From the NCBI GenBank assembly GCA_947631085.1, contig CANRJY010000004.1, positions 1-64,000 on the forward strand: DNA of 64,000 nt. The letters are read 5' to 3'. This DNA is from an uncultured Clostridia bacterium (GTDB lineage: Bacteria; Bacillota; Clostridia; UBA1381). The position numbers and the translations under genes were made by a program. Shown here piece after piece: positions 1 to 8,645 of this stretch; position 1 is the first letter of the stretch, and every line of letters starts with the position of its first letter. The notes under the pieces were generated by a model that saw nothing but the letters and a program-made list of their open reading frames with translations, did not search any database and was not told the origin of the DNA.

Positions 1-95
1 CAATCTCACTGAATTTCTGCACTTTTTTCTTGCTTTGATTAATGTTACAACTTTGTTAATAAATTAGATTGACGTGGTTTTTTATATGGCAAGGG

Positions 96-124
96 TTTAC
101 AAAACGCGGCGGGTGTGGTATAAT
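96..124 (+). promoter_or_regulatory. sigma-A promoter of structured RNA
   Basis: TTTACA (96-101), 17-bp spacer, TATAAT (119-124), with the TGG of an extended -10 at 116-118. The predicted start near 131 coincides with the first base of the outer stem of the RNA described next, which supports the assignment. Confidence 0.8.
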
Positions 125-130
125 GTGAAT

Positions 131-296
131 GCCATACATCCGAAAAAAATTATCGAGCAAGTTTACGCTAAGTTAAAAGCGTAAGCTTTAGTTCATCTTA
201 CCTTGCTTGATAATTTTTGGTACTGATGATGTGTGGCAACTGAAATTAAAGCTGCGTTTTTGTGCGCGGCTTTGTATCGGGAGCCGCGCATTTTTT
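131..296 (+). ncRNA. unclassified structured RNA (about 165 nt)
   Basis: A transcript begun near 131 would fold into nested long stems. The outer stem pairs 131-140 with 229-238, the middle stem pairs 144-161 with 202-218, and an inner hairpin pairs TTACGCT (163-169) with AGCGTAA (178-184). The outer and middle stems each contain a G-U wobble where a perfect repeat would have a Watson-Crick pair, which suggests selection on RNA structure. An intrinsic terminator closes it at 263-296. No open frame of note is inside. The long rod shape recalls 6S RNA, but I do not recognise conserved 6S sequence, and 5'/3' ends of the transcript do not fully pair. It could also be a leader of the BspA-like gene 40 bp downstream that terminates prematurely. 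Confidence 0.6.
263..296 (+). terminator. intrinsic terminator of structured RNA
   Basis: TGCGCGGCT (263-271) pairs perfectly with AGCCGCGCA (282-290) and is followed by six T (291-296). It lies 40 bp before the next start codon, so it separates the RNA from, or attenuates, the surface-protein gene. Confidence 0.85.
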
Positions 297-335
297 AGTA
301 TCGGAAAAATTTTAATTTATTAGGAGGTAATTTTA

Positions 336-2828
336 ATGAAAAGAAAGATTTTGGTGATGATTGCCGCGATTGCGGCGATGTTGATTTTGCCGTTGGCGGT
401 AAGCGCGGCGACGGTGGATGATTTGTCGGTTGGTATGACCGGAGACGTCTCTTGTTTATCAACAGAAATTGAAGGTGATCTTGTTATTCCGGCGGAAATT
501 GACGGAGTGAAAGTAACGAGAATCAGCAAGGGCGCGTTTTCGGAATGTAGGGAGTTGACAAGCGTAAAAATACCCGACGGCGTAACAACCATTAGCGAGA
601 GTGCGTTTTACGGATGCTCCAGTCTGAAAAGTATAGATATCCCCGATAGCGTTACAAGCATCAGCGATTGGGCGTTTTACGGCTGCAGCAGCTTGAAAAG
701 CATATCTTTACCCAGCGGCATGACAATCATTGAAAGTGATGTGTTTCCAGGCTGCTGGAATCTGACAAACATAAAAATTCCCGACAGCGTTACAAGTATT
801 AAAAGCGAGGCGTTTTCCGGCACAGGATATTATAAAGATGAAACTAACTGGAAAAATAATGTTTTGTACATTGGAAACTGCTTGATTGAAGCAAATGATG
901 AAATTAACGGCGAATATAAAATAGAAAGCGGAACAAGGCTTATCGCCGATAATGCGTTTCAAAACTGCGCCGGTCTGACAAACATAGATATACCTGACAG
1001 TGTCACAAGCATCGGCGATTATGCATTTTCTGACTGCAGCGGTTTTACAAGCATAGATATACCTAACAGTATTACAAGCATCGGCAATTTTACGTTTGGC
1101 GGCTGCACCGGTCTGACAAGCATAGATATACCTGACTGTGTTACAAGCATCGACGATTATGCATTTTCCTGCTGCACCGGTCTGACAAGCGTAGATATTC
1201 CCGACAGTGTTACAAGAATCGGCAGCAGTGCATTCGAATCGTGTACAAATCTGACAAGCATAGATATACCTGACAGTATTGAAAGCATCGGCGGCAAGGC
1301 GTTTTCCAAAACAGGATACTATAATAATGAAGATAACTGGAAAAACAAGGTTTTATACATGGGAAACTATTTGCTTGAAGCAGACGAAAACATTAAAGGC
1401 GAATATAAAATAGAAAGCGGAACAAGATTTATCGCCGATAATGCGTTTGACGGCTGCACCGGTCTGACAAGCATAGACATACCCGACAGCGTTACACGCA
1501 TCAGCAATTCGATGTTTAGCGGCTGCTACTATCTGAAAAGTATAAACATCCCCGACAGCGTTACAAGCATCGGCAGCAGCGCTTTCTTGGCGTGTTCAAG
1601 ATTAATAAGCATAGATATCCCAAACAGTGTTACAAGCATTGGCGATGATGCGTTTAGCAGATGCTCTAGTCTGACAAGTATAAACATCCCCGACAGCGTT
1701 ACAAGCATCGGCGATTCGATGTTTTTCAGCTGCAGTGCTCTGACAAGTGTAAACATCCCCGACAGCGTTACATGCATCAATGATAGCGCGTTTAAGAACT
1801 GCACCAATCTAACAAGTATTGACATCCCAAACAGTGTTACAAGCATTGGCGATCAGGCGTTTAACGGATGCTCTAGTCTGACAAGTATAAACATCCCCGA
1901 CAGTGTTACAAGCATTGGCGATCAGGCGTTTAACGGATGCTCTAGTCTGACAAGTATAAACATCCCCGACAGTGTTACAAGCATTGGCTATGATGCGTTT
2001 AACGGATGCTCTAGTCTGACAAGTATAAACATCCCCGACAGTGTTACAAGCATTGGCTTTGGCGCGTTTGGCGGATGTTCTAGTCTGACAAGTATAAACA
2101 TCCCAGACAGCATTACAAGCAGTGGCTTTGGTATGTCTATGTTTGCCGGCTGCGAGAGCCTAACAAACATAAATATCCCCAACAGCTTTACAAGCATCAA
2201 CTTTGATATGTTTTTTGGCTGCAAAAGCCTAACAAACATAAATATCCCTGACAGCGTTACAAGCATCGGCATTCAGGCGTTTTATGACTGCGGTCTAACA
2301 AGTATAAACATCCCCGACAGTGTTACACGCATTGACCCCAGTGCGTTTGAGAACTGCAGCAATCTAACAAGTATTTACATTCCCGACAGCGTTGCAAGAA
2401 TCAACGATGAAGCATTTTACCGATGCACGAGCCTGTCAGATGTGTATTACGGCGGTAGTGAAGATGAATGGGCAAAAATAGACTTTGGTGATTCCAATGA
2501 TAATCTGCTTAACGCCACGATCCATTTTGCAGAGCCTCTTCAGGTAAAGCCGATTCAGGCGGTCGTGGACATTACCACCCGCACAATCGAAATTCCCGTT
2601 ACCGTCGTCGAACCCAAGCGCGCGGTGGAACTTAACAATGTCGAGATTTATGTCGCGAAGTACGACGAAAACGGACAGTTTTTGGGTCTGGATCCCGCAA
2701 CGCGCTCGGCGGTTGAGGGCGATACCATTACTTTTTCCGCCGATATTCCCGACGCGGATAATTACAAGCTTATGCTGTGGGACGGCTATAGCATACCACT
2801 CATGGATGCAATCAGCAAGATTCAATAA
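336..2828 (+). CDS. BspA-like TpLRR leucine-rich-repeat surface protein
   Basis: 830-residue secreted protein. Residues 1-25 are a Sec signal peptide. Residues about 45-725 are some 25 leucine-rich repeats of the 23-residue TpLRR (LRR_5) type, core pattern LTSINIPDSVTSIGxxAFxGC. Two repeats carry a longer insert containing a GYY..NWKNxVLY..L motif (about 165-200 and 325-360), a common BspA-family variation. The tail has a YYGGSEDEW capping motif followed by about 90 residues of beta-sandwich-like sequence ending in LWDGYS. There is no SLH, LPXTG or dockerin motif, so attachment is unclear. AGGAGG (322-327) sits 8 bp before ATG. The family mediates adhesion to host or fibre surfaces; that role is inferred. 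GC content is lower than in neighbouring housekeeping genes. Central repeats are almost identical at DNA level. Confidence 0.9.
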   Translation: MKRKILVMIAAIAAMLILPLAVSAATVDDLSVGMTGDVSCLSTEIEGDLVIPAEIDGVKVTRISKGAFSECRELTSVKIPDGVTTISESAFYGCSSLKSIDIPDSVTSISDWAFYGCSSLKSISLPSGMTIIESDVFPGCWNLTNIKIPDSVTSIKSEAFSGTGYYKDETNWKNNVLYIGNCLIEANDEINGEYKIESGTRLIADNAFQNCAGLTNIDIPDSVTSIGDYAFSDCSGFTSIDIPNSITSIGNFTFGGCTGLTSIDIPDCVTSIDDYAFSCCTGLTSVDIPDSVTRIGSSAFESCTNLTSIDIPDSIESIGGKAFSKTGYYNNEDNWKNKVLYMGNYLLEADENIKGEYKIESGTRFIADNAFDGCTGLTSIDIPDSVTRISNSMFSGCYYLKSINIPDSVTSIGSSAFLACSRLISIDIPNSVTSIGDDAFSRCSSLTSINIPDSVTSIGDSMFFSCSALTSVNIPDSVTCINDSAFKNCTNLTSIDIPNSVTSIGDQAFNGCSSLTSINIPDSVTSIGDQAFNGCSSLTSINIPDSVTSIGYDAFNGCSSLTSINIPDSVTSIGFGAFGGCSSLTSINIPDSITSSGFGMSMFAGCESLTNINIPNSFTSINFDMFFGCKSLTNINIPDSVTSIGIQAFYDCGLTSINIPDSVTRIDPSAFENCSNLTSIYIPDSVARINDEAFYRCTSLSDVYYGGSEDEWAKIDFGDSNDNLLNATIHFAEPLQVKPIQAVVDITTRTIEIPVTVVEPKRAVELNNVEIYVAKYDENGQFLGLDPATRSAVEGDTITFSADIPDADNYKLMLWDGYSIPLMDAISKIQ
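1865..2140 (+). repeat. tandem 69-bp coding repeats in LRR gene
   Basis: Four in-frame 69-bp (23-codon) units begin at 1865, 1934, 2003 and 2072. The first two are essentially identical, including synonymous positions; the next two differ only in the few variable codons. Related but older copies lie upstream from about 1490. DNA identity at synonymous sites points to recent duplication or gene conversion. Confidence 0.85.
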
Positions 2829-2855
2829 ACGTAAAAATCAAGTTACATTCATATA

Positions 2856-2888
2856 GGGGGCGGACGTATGGCTCTGCCCCCGCTTTTT
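2856..2888 (+). terminator. intrinsic terminator after LRR gene
   Basis: GGGGGC (2856-2861) pairs with GCCCCC (2876-2881), then CGCTTTTTG. It lies 28 bp past the stop codon of the surface-protein gene. Confidence 0.7.
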
Positions 2889-2945
2889 GTTTTGCATGAT
2901 TATACCCGATTTATAAATAATCGCGGCTTAATATTCATAAAACAC

Positions 2946-2979
2946 TTGTAATTTATACAATTATGTGGTAAAATACCAC
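2946..2979 (+). promoter_or_regulatory. promoter of Na+/solute symporter with palindrome at -10
   Basis: TTGTAA (2946-2951), 17 bp, TAAAAT (2969-2974), with TGG immediately before it. A perfect short palindrome GTGGTA-AAA-TACCAC (2965-2979) overlaps the -10 and could be an operator; the regulator is unknown. Confidence 0.55.
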
Positions 2980-3006
2980 TTAGATTGATTTTAGGAGGTT
3001 TATTAA

Positions 3007-4572
3007 ATGACACAGCAAAATATTTGCATTATGATTTCCATAGTCGCGTACCTGCTTGTGGTGCTCGGTATCGGCGTGTGGTTTTCAAGGCGGAACAAGA
3101 CGGCTGACGATTTCTATCTCGGCGGCAGAAAGCTCGGCCCGTTCGTAACGGCGATGAGCGCGGAGGCTTCGGACATGAGCAGCTACCTGCTTATGGGCGT
3201 TCCGGGACTTGCGTTCCTCACGGGTATCGCGGACGCGTCATGGACGGCGATAGGACTTATCATAGGTACATACCTGAACTGGCTTATCGTCGCGAAAAAG
3301 CTCAGACACTATTCGAGCCGCATAGGCGCGACGACAATTCCGGCGTTCTTCTCGGAGCGTTTTAAGGATAAGTCGAGAATTTTAAGCGTTATCGCGGCAA
3401 TCGTAATTATAATTTTCTTCGTGCCGTACACGGCTTCGGGCTTTGTGGCGTGCGGAAAGCTGTTTAATTCGCTCTTCGGCGTTGACTACATGATAGCGAT
3501 GCTCATATGCGCGTTCGTAATCATCATGTACACAATGCTCGGCGGCTTCATGGCGGCGAGCACGAGCGACTTTTTACAGAGTATAATAATGACGATCGGT
3601 CTTGTAATCGTTGTCGGCTACGGCGTTGTAAACGCGGGCGGCTTCGGCGCGGTTATAGAGAACGCGAAGTCAATTCCGGGCTATTTCAGCCTGACGAACA
3701 CATACGATCCCGCGACGAACAGCTCGGCGGTATACGGAGCTTTCAGAAGCTGCTCGATGCTCGCTTGGGGCTTGGGTTACTTCGGTATGCCGCATATTCT
3801 TCTGAGATTTATGGCTATCGAGGATGCGAAAAAGCTGAAGCTATCAAGAAGAGTAGCGTCGCTTTGGTGCCTTATCTCGCTTGCTGTAGCGGTATTTATC
3901 GGTATCGCGGGCATGGCTCTTGTAAGCAAGGGCGTTATGGCTCCGCTCTACGATAACGCCGCCGTAGCGGCAGGCACGGCGGGAGCGCAGTCGGAGAACG
4001 TGCTTATTGAAATCTCGAAGCTGATAGCTCAGCACGGCGTATTGGCGGCGATCATCGCGGGCGTGATCCTCGCGGGAATACTCGCGGCGACAATGTCAAC
4101 GGCTGACTCACAGCTTCTCGCGGCGTCCTCGTCCGTATCACAGAACATCATCAAGGAAAAGCTGTTCCCGAAGATGACGGAGGAAACAACGATGATAGTG
4201 GCGCGCTTCACGCTTGTTGCGATAGCGGTAGTTGCGGCGTTCCTCGCGCGCGATCCGAACAGCTCGGTATTCGGCATAGTATCGTTCGCCTGGGCGGGCT
4301 TCGGCGCGGCTTTCGGACCGGTAATGCTCGCGGCTCTGTTCTGGAAGCGCACGACCAAGCAGGGCGCTCTCGCGGGAATGATAGCGGGCGGCGCTATGGT
4401 ATTCATCTGGAAATACGGCATAGCGAAGCTCGGCGGAGTTTTGGCGATATACGAGCTTCTGCCGGCGTTTATATTCGGTCTTATCGCGATTATAGTTGTA
4501 AGTCTGCTCACAAAAGAGCCGGACAAAGACACGGTTGCGATATTCGACGAAGTAACCGCGATGAAGGATTGA
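3007..4572 (+). CDS. putP: sodium/solute symporter, PutP (proline) type
   Basis: 521-residue integral membrane protein of the SSS family, with about 13 predicted membrane segments. It would import proline or a related solute with Na+. The N-terminal YLGGRKLG...SAEASDMSSYL stretch is the PutP signature; Asp56 corresponds to the Na+-binding Asp55 of E. coli PutP, and the later MSTADSQLL motif carries the Ser-Thr pair (340/341 in E. coli) of the Na2 site. Length matches the family (about 500). AGGAGG at 2993-2998 fixes the ATG. The gene is monocistronic, between a promoter at 2946 and a hairpin at 4585. Substrate specificity within the SSS family cannot be proved by sequence reading alone. A Na+ driven symporter fits with the Na+-type V-ATPase found further on. 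Confidence 0.85.
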   Translation: MTQQNICIMISIVAYLLVVLGIGVWFSRRNKTADDFYLGGRKLGPFVTAMSAEASDMSSYLLMGVPGLAFLTGIADASWTAIGLIIGTYLNWLIVAKKLRHYSSRIGATTIPAFFSERFKDKSRILSVIAAIVIIIFFVPYTASGFVACGKLFNSLFGVDYMIAMLICAFVIIMYTMLGGFMAASTSDFLQSIIMTIGLVIVVGYGVVNAGGFGAVIENAKSIPGYFSLTNTYDPATNSSAVYGAFRSCSMLAWGLGYFGMPHILLRFMAIEDAKKLKLSRRVASLWCLISLAVAVFIGIAGMALVSKGVMAPLYDNAAVAAGTAGAQSENVLIEISKLIAQHGVLAAIIAGVILAGILAATMSTADSQLLAASSSVSQNIIKEKLFPKMTEETTMIVARFTLVAIAVVAAFLARDPNSSVFGIVSFAWAGFGAAFGPVMLAALFWKRTTKQGALAGMIAGGAMVFIWKYGIAKLGGVLAIYELLPAFIFGLIAIIVVSLLTKEPDKDTVAIFDEVTAMKD

Positions 4573-4584
4573 TAAAAAGCTGAA

Positions 4585-4609
4585 AAAGGGACGGCAAAGC
4601 CGTCCCTTT
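4585..4609 (+). terminator. hairpin terminator after putP
   Basis: AAAGGGACGGC pairs with GCCGTCCCTTT around an AAA loop. The T-run is short (TTT A TT), so termination may be partial and the next gene, whose ribosome site starts 6 bp later, may be partly read through. Confidence 0.65.
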
Positions 4610-4626
4610 ATTACGGAGGATATAAT

Positions 4627-5334
4627 ATGAACATAATCCGAGAACACTGGACGCAGGCGGATTACTCCGAATTTATCGAATATTTAAAATCCCAAGCCGA
4701 TGAAAAATACAAAACCTTTTCCGACGCGCTCGTACCCGGGATAGAAACGTCCTTCGGAGTGCGCGTTCCCATTTTGCGCAAAATCGCGAAGGACATAATG
4801 AAGGGTAATTACGAGGAATACCTACAGTGTGAAAAAAGCGCGTACCGCGAGGAAATTATGCTCGAAGGGTTTGTCATGTCGCAGATCAAATGCGGCTATC
4901 CCGAAATGCTTGCGCTTATGAAGGAGTACGCGGAGAAAATCAACAGCTGGGAAACATGCGATATTATATCGTTCAAGGGGCTGAAAAAATATACCGCCGA
5001 ATTTATCAAGGACGTTGATTATTTCATTTACAGCTCCAATCCGTGGCTGCAGCGGTTCGGATTTTCACTTCTTATGCAGTTTTATCTTACGGACGAATAT
5101 ATAGACAAAACGCTCGGATACGTTGACTCGGTCGATTCTGATTTTTACTATGTCCAAATGATGCAGGCGTGGCTCGTCGCGACCGCCGCCGCGAAGCAGC
5201 GAGATAAAACGATAGAATATCTTAAGCGCGATAAGTTAAACGATTTCACTCATAACAAGGCAATACAAAAAATCCACGAATCATACAGAATTTCGGCTGA
5301 GGATAAAGCGTTTGTAACCACGCTTAAAAGATAA
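4627..5334 (+). CDS. DNA alkylation repair protein, AlkD-like glycosylase
   Basis: 235 residues, the usual length for AlkD. The family removes bulky or positively charged alkylated bases (3-methyladenine, 7-methylguanine) and is built wholly of HEAT-like helical repeats. The hallmark W-x3-D motif is visible in NSWETCD (about residues 98-104), matching the catalytic Trp and Asp of B. cereus AlkD, and the conserved Arg follows in NPWLQRFGF (about 138-146). GGAGGA at 4615-4620 supports the start. It is followed by a strong bidirectional terminator. Such genes are usually monocistronic and mobile in Clostridia; nothing here links it functionally to putP. Confidence 0.85.
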   Translation: MNIIREHWTQADYSEFIEYLKSQADEKYKTFSDALVPGIETSFGVRVPILRKIAKDIMKGNYEEYLQCEKSAYREEIMLEGFVMSQIKCGYPEMLALMKEYAEKINSWETCDIISFKGLKKYTAEFIKDVDYFIYSSNPWLQRFGFSLLMQFYLTDEYIDKTLGYVDSVDSDFYYVQMMQAWLVATAAAKQRDKTIEYLKRDKLNDFTHNKAIQKIHESYRISAEDKAFVTTLKR

Positions 5335-5335
5335 G

Positions 5336-5362
5336 AAAAAGGAGCCTGTCGGGCTCCTTTTT
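5336..5362. terminator. bidirectional terminator between convergent genes
   Basis: A5-GGAGCC (5336-5346), loop, GGCTCC-T5 (5352-5362). The A-run and T-run flank the stem, so it can end transcription from both the alkD-like gene (+) and the membrane-protein gene (-), whose stop codon is at 5366. Confidence 0.85.
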
Positions 5363-5365
5363 ATA

Positions 5366-6424
5366 TTATTCATCCTCGTCGTCCTTAAACGGGAAAATGT
5401 CGCCTAAAAATTCCTTGGCTTTATTTTTTACGTTGTTTAAGTTCTGAGCCGTTTTGCCGCTGCCGGCTGTCTCGCGCTTGCTCGATCTTTCATAGGTTTC
5501 ATCATCCTCATAGTCCGCGTCGCTGCGGTTGGGCTGATACTGTTTTTTCCTCGGCTGCTCGCGCTCGGCGTCATCGCGGCGCTGGCGCGCGCGGCTTGTA
5601 TTTACCTTCTGCGTTTTTTCCACATTTCTCGATTCCTTCACCGCCTGTTCGCGCCGCGTCTGAACCTCTGCCTGGCGCATCTCCCACTGGCGGAACGCGT
5701 CCTCTTCAAAGCCGTCGCTTACCATGGGCGTTTCCTTTGCCTTTCGGTCGGGAATTTTTATTCCTCCGCCTTCCATTGAATAATCCTCGTTATTATTTGA
5801 GATTTCATTTTCCATCTCGGTAAATCCGCCAACATTTGAAACGAATTTTTCCTCGACGTCGCGTCTCAACGCTCTCACCTCAGCCGTAACATGCGTGTCT
5901 TTTCTTGACATCTTATAGAATCGGTTAGCAACCCAAAATGATATTGCCGCGTTCAGTACAACCGCAAGCAGGAACCAAATCAACATCCCGCCCATTGTCA
6001 CATAATTGCGCTCTTTCTGCGGCTCCTCCTGCGGCTGCGCCTGGGGCACGTTTGCGTCGTAAGCGTTAGCCGGTATTATTGTCGGCGGCTGCGCTGCCTG
6101 ATCACCCTCGCCGTTCTGAACGGGCTCGCCTTCGCTGCTCTGCGTGTCGCTGTCTTCCTCGTCGTCAACATTGTTATTTGACGCCAGATCCATAGAGTCT
6201 GCGGAAGTTGTGCGCACTCTTGACGTGTCTATGCCGGAAACGCCGTAATTGGAATTATCCGTATTTTCCTGAGGCTTGTCCTCGGTCTGCACGGAAGCTG
6301 CGCCGTCCGTTCCCGGCATAGGTCTGACATTGACCTCCGACGCGGACGCTATTATGCCTGTGTACGCGGACATTACGCCTACAGCGCATATAACCGTCAA
6401 TACTCTCTTAATCAAGTCTTTCAT
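5366..6424 (-). CDS. single-pass membrane protein, unknown function
   Basis: 352 residues. Residues 1-28 look like a signal peptide (cleavage after ASA). Residues about 29-140 form an acidic, Asn/Gln/Pro-rich, probably unstructured external stretch. A single membrane helix spans about 143-166 (GGMLIWFLLAVVL). Residues 167-352 are a very charged cytoplasmic tail rich in Arg, Lys, Glu and Gln, with coiled-coil tendency around 240-290. I recognise no domain. Start is set by AAGGAGG 9 bp upstream of ATG. The gene follows the GAP1-N2-like gene by 15 bp, so the two are cotranscribed; the tail is a plausible docking site for that soluble protein. Low-complexity composition makes homology inference weak. 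Confidence 0.65.
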   Translation of the reverse strand: MKDLIKRVLTVICAVGVMSAYTGIIASASEVNVRPMPGTDGAASVQTEDKPQENTDNSNYGVSGIDTSRVRTTSADSMDLASNNNVDDEEDSDTQSSEGEPVQNGEGDQAAQPPTIIPANAYDANVPQAQPQEEPQKERNYVTMGGMLIWFLLAVVLNAAISFWVANRFYKMSRKDTHVTAEVRALRRDVEEKFVSNVGGFTEMENEISNNNEDYSMEGGGIKIPDRKAKETPMVSDGFEEDAFRQWEMRQAEVQTRREQAVKESRNVEKTQKVNTSRARQRRDDAEREQPRKKQYQPNRSDADYEDDETYERSSKRETAGSGKTAQNLNNVKNKAKEFLGDIFPFKDDEDE

Positions 6425-6439
6425 CTTAAAATATCCTCC

Positions 6440-8584
6440 TTAATCCATATCCTTAAATACAGCGCGCATTCTTTTGTTTATCGGCATTCTCGCGATTTTT
6501 CGCTTGCTTGCCGAGTACACGCGCATATATGTGAGCATTTTATCGTCATCCCGTCTGCGTTTGCCGTAACCGATCAAGAACCAGTTCCAAAAGCTTTCGG
6601 GCATGGTGTCCGCGTTTATCATAATCTCATGATAGTGTCCCGGGGAGTCAATTATTTCCAGCGCCAGCTTCGGTATTATGTAGTCAAAACAGCTGCACTC
6701 CGTTCTGCGCATTTCTATAAGCAGTTTCCTTACCTTCAGCGCCGTTTTTTCAGCCTGCGGCTGATTTCCGTATGTACCCTGCCACCTGTATACCGCGTCG
6801 AGGAGCCTTGACAGAAGCAGCGGCGAGCTGCTGCCGTTCATATCGCTTATTACATCGGCGCGTATATCCTTGTACAGCTTTCGCTGATACGGAATATATC
6901 CGACCTTCAGGAGCATTCTTCTTATTTTCTGAATATCCTCCTCCTGCTCCTTCTTTGTCTTTGTATGCTTTGTGATAGTCACTCCGTACTTTTCCCAGTC
7001 GCAGTCGTCGCGGCGCACTATATAGCGCAGGCACAAATTTTTAAGCTTTTCGTCTGTTGTTGACGAGTCAAAATATGCTATGATTTCGTTTAAATCTTCC
7101 TCATTCCAGCTTTCGGGAGCGTCAAACGGCTTTACGTTTCCGCCTCTTATAGCCTCCTCGGCAGCCATTTCCGTAAGGATGGTGATATCCTCCTTACGTC
7201 CGCCGAAGAAATCCTTCCATGTCGCATCGCCCGTTTCGTGCTTGACGTCAGCAAAGAAATTAAGCAGCATAAGCTTATTTTTCTTTCCCGCAACATCAAA
7301 ATTGGCTCTGATTTTTTCCATATATTCGGGCATATGCTGTTTCAGAAGCGCCGCCTGTCTCGCGGAATGTCCTCCGGCTCCGACATTGAATATATTGTCA
7401 ATGTTGTAATTCTCTCCGGCGCATAGCTTATCCATGCACATATCAACATATACGTCCGTCACGCTTTCCGCCGTTTCCTCGTCAAGCGCTTCGCAGTTAT
7501 CATACATTACCTTTGATATTTCGAACTTTACACTGTCTATTTTAGCATTTTTGATTTGCGAGTATATCTCTCCGGAGCGTTTTGCAAACGCCGCAGGCCC
7601 GCCGGATTTTTTCAGATTGAGAAGCTTTCCTCCCATACCTGCTTTCGTCACATTCTCAAAGGTTGAAACCCAATCGAGCAGAGCTGTTACCGACTGGAAA
7701 TTGTATTCGGCATATTCACGGCGAAGCTCGGGTATCTCGAAATTGAACAGCGATGAAATCTGAACATTTGAGAAATTTCTGTTATCCATATCTATGTAGA
7801 TACAGTTGGTTCTGCTCTCTATCGCCTGAGGCGTTATATTGTTAAGCCCGTTAACCGTGCCGTGTATCGTTATTTTCCGCTGTTTGTCCGAGGGGAGATA
7901 GATGTTATATGTTGAAATTCCCGCCTCCTCCGACACATCGCGCGGCAGCAGCCACTTTAAAGCGAGCAAAAACATATTTGTGCGCTTTTCGCTGTCGGTA
8001 GATATGCATATGTTTTTGATCTCATTCGAGGTCATCATGCTTATCGCGCGGTTTATTAGATATGACATCTCTTTTTTGTGAAGCCCTATGAAGTCGAGCA
8101 CCTCGCGTTCAAGCGATTCATTTTTCTTTACCTCAGGCTCGGGCAGATAGTGCACAAGCTGACAGTCAAGCTCCTCGGGGGTCAGCTCCGTACGGAAGGT
8201 TTCGCTTCCGAAATACTGCTCGGGGAAGAAATTCCCGTCAACCTCGTCAAACACAAGCGAATGAGCGAAGAAATTCACGATGGAATCATCGTCATCCTTC
8301 AATCCCGAGAATACGGACTGTATCGCCGCGTACTTACCGTCGCTCAAACGAATAGTCCTGAACGCCTTTGGGAGCATATCTGCATTACTGCCTTCTCCGG
8401 TCAGGTATTCGCGTCCGTTTCGGGGCATTTTATAGCTTGAAAATCTGACAAGCTCCTCGATATTCTCCTTTGTCAGTCCCTGTGTGCAGGAATATACCCT
8501 CAGTCCTTCCTGATTCGTAAGCCCAAGCTCACTGTCGGAAAGACTGTTCTTTACAGAGGTAAATATCATCTGATATGCCTTCAT
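6440..8584 (-). CDS. GAP1-N2-like (GTPase-associated) protein
   Basis: 714 residues from the ATG at 8584. That start has AAAGGAG 6 bp upstream; the TTG eight codons earlier would place this ribosome site inside the frame, so I rejected it. Residues about 1-200 match my memory of the GAP1-N2 fold: QMIFTSVKNSL at the N-terminus, a GLRVYSCTQGLT segment, then FRTIRLSDGKYA, and NFFAHSLVFDE near residue 115. In known systems this domain occurs with GTPases of counter-invader conflict loci. Residues about 200-714 are mostly helical with no motif I recognise; no Walker A is seen. No GTPase, VWA or Hsp70 gene lies nearby, so this is either a reduced form or a different use of the domain. Family call is from pattern memory, not a search. 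Confidence 0.5.
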   Translation of the reverse strand: MKAYQMIFTSVKNSLSDSELGLTNQEGLRVYSCTQGLTKENIEELVRFSSYKMPRNGREYLTGEGSNADMLPKAFRTIRLSDGKYAAIQSVFSGLKDDDDSIVNFFAHSLVFDEVDGNFFPEQYFGSETFRTELTPEELDCQLVHYLPEPEVKKNESLEREVLDFIGLHKKEMSYLINRAISMMTSNEIKNICISTDSEKRTNMFLLALKWLLPRDVSEEAGISTYNIYLPSDKQRKITIHGTVNGLNNITPQAIESRTNCIYIDMDNRNFSNVQISSLFNFEIPELRREYAEYNFQSVTALLDWVSTFENVTKAGMGGKLLNLKKSGGPAAFAKRSGEIYSQIKNAKIDSVKFEISKVMYDNCEALDEETAESVTDVYVDMCMDKLCAGENYNIDNIFNVGAGGHSARQAALLKQHMPEYMEKIRANFDVAGKKNKLMLLNFFADVKHETGDATWKDFFGGRKEDITILTEMAAEEAIRGGNVKPFDAPESWNEEDLNEIIAYFDSSTTDEKLKNLCLRYIVRRDDCDWEKYGVTITKHTKTKKEQEEDIQKIRRMLLKVGYIPYQRKLYKDIRADVISDMNGSSSPLLLSRLLDAVYRWQGTYGNQPQAEKTALKVRKLLIEMRRTECSCFDYIIPKLALEIIDSPGHYHEIMINADTMPESFWNWFLIGYGKRRRDDDKMLTYMRVYSASKRKIARMPINKRMRAVFKDMD

Positions 8585-8600
8585 GTGATACTCCTTTCGC

Positions 8601-8616
8601 GATACCAAGCGGTATC
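8601..8616 (-). repeat. perfect inverted repeat in leader of GAP1-N2-like gene
   Basis: GATACC-AAGC-GGTATC lies just upstream of the ribosome site of the gene starting at 8584. It could be an operator or an mRNA hairpin near the ribosome site. A second palindrome, AACGCA-TTTA-TGCGTT (8632-8647), overlaps the stop codon of the ABC gene; neither has a T-run, so they are not clear terminators. Confidence 0.5.
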
Positions 8617-8645
8617 ATTAGTTATATCTTCAACGCATTTATGCG

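Noticed and set aside
131-296. 6S RNA
   Set aside because: The rod-like fold is similar, but the transcript ends do not pair with one another and no conserved central-bubble sequence is recognisable.
1490-2330. CRISPR array or satellite
   Set aside because: Regular spacing is explained by 23-codon leucine-rich repeats in one open frame; there are no unique spacers.
6440-8608. TTG start at 8608 for the GAP1-N2-like gene
   Set aside because: The ribosome site AAAGGAG would lie inside the frame; ATG at 8584 has correct spacing.
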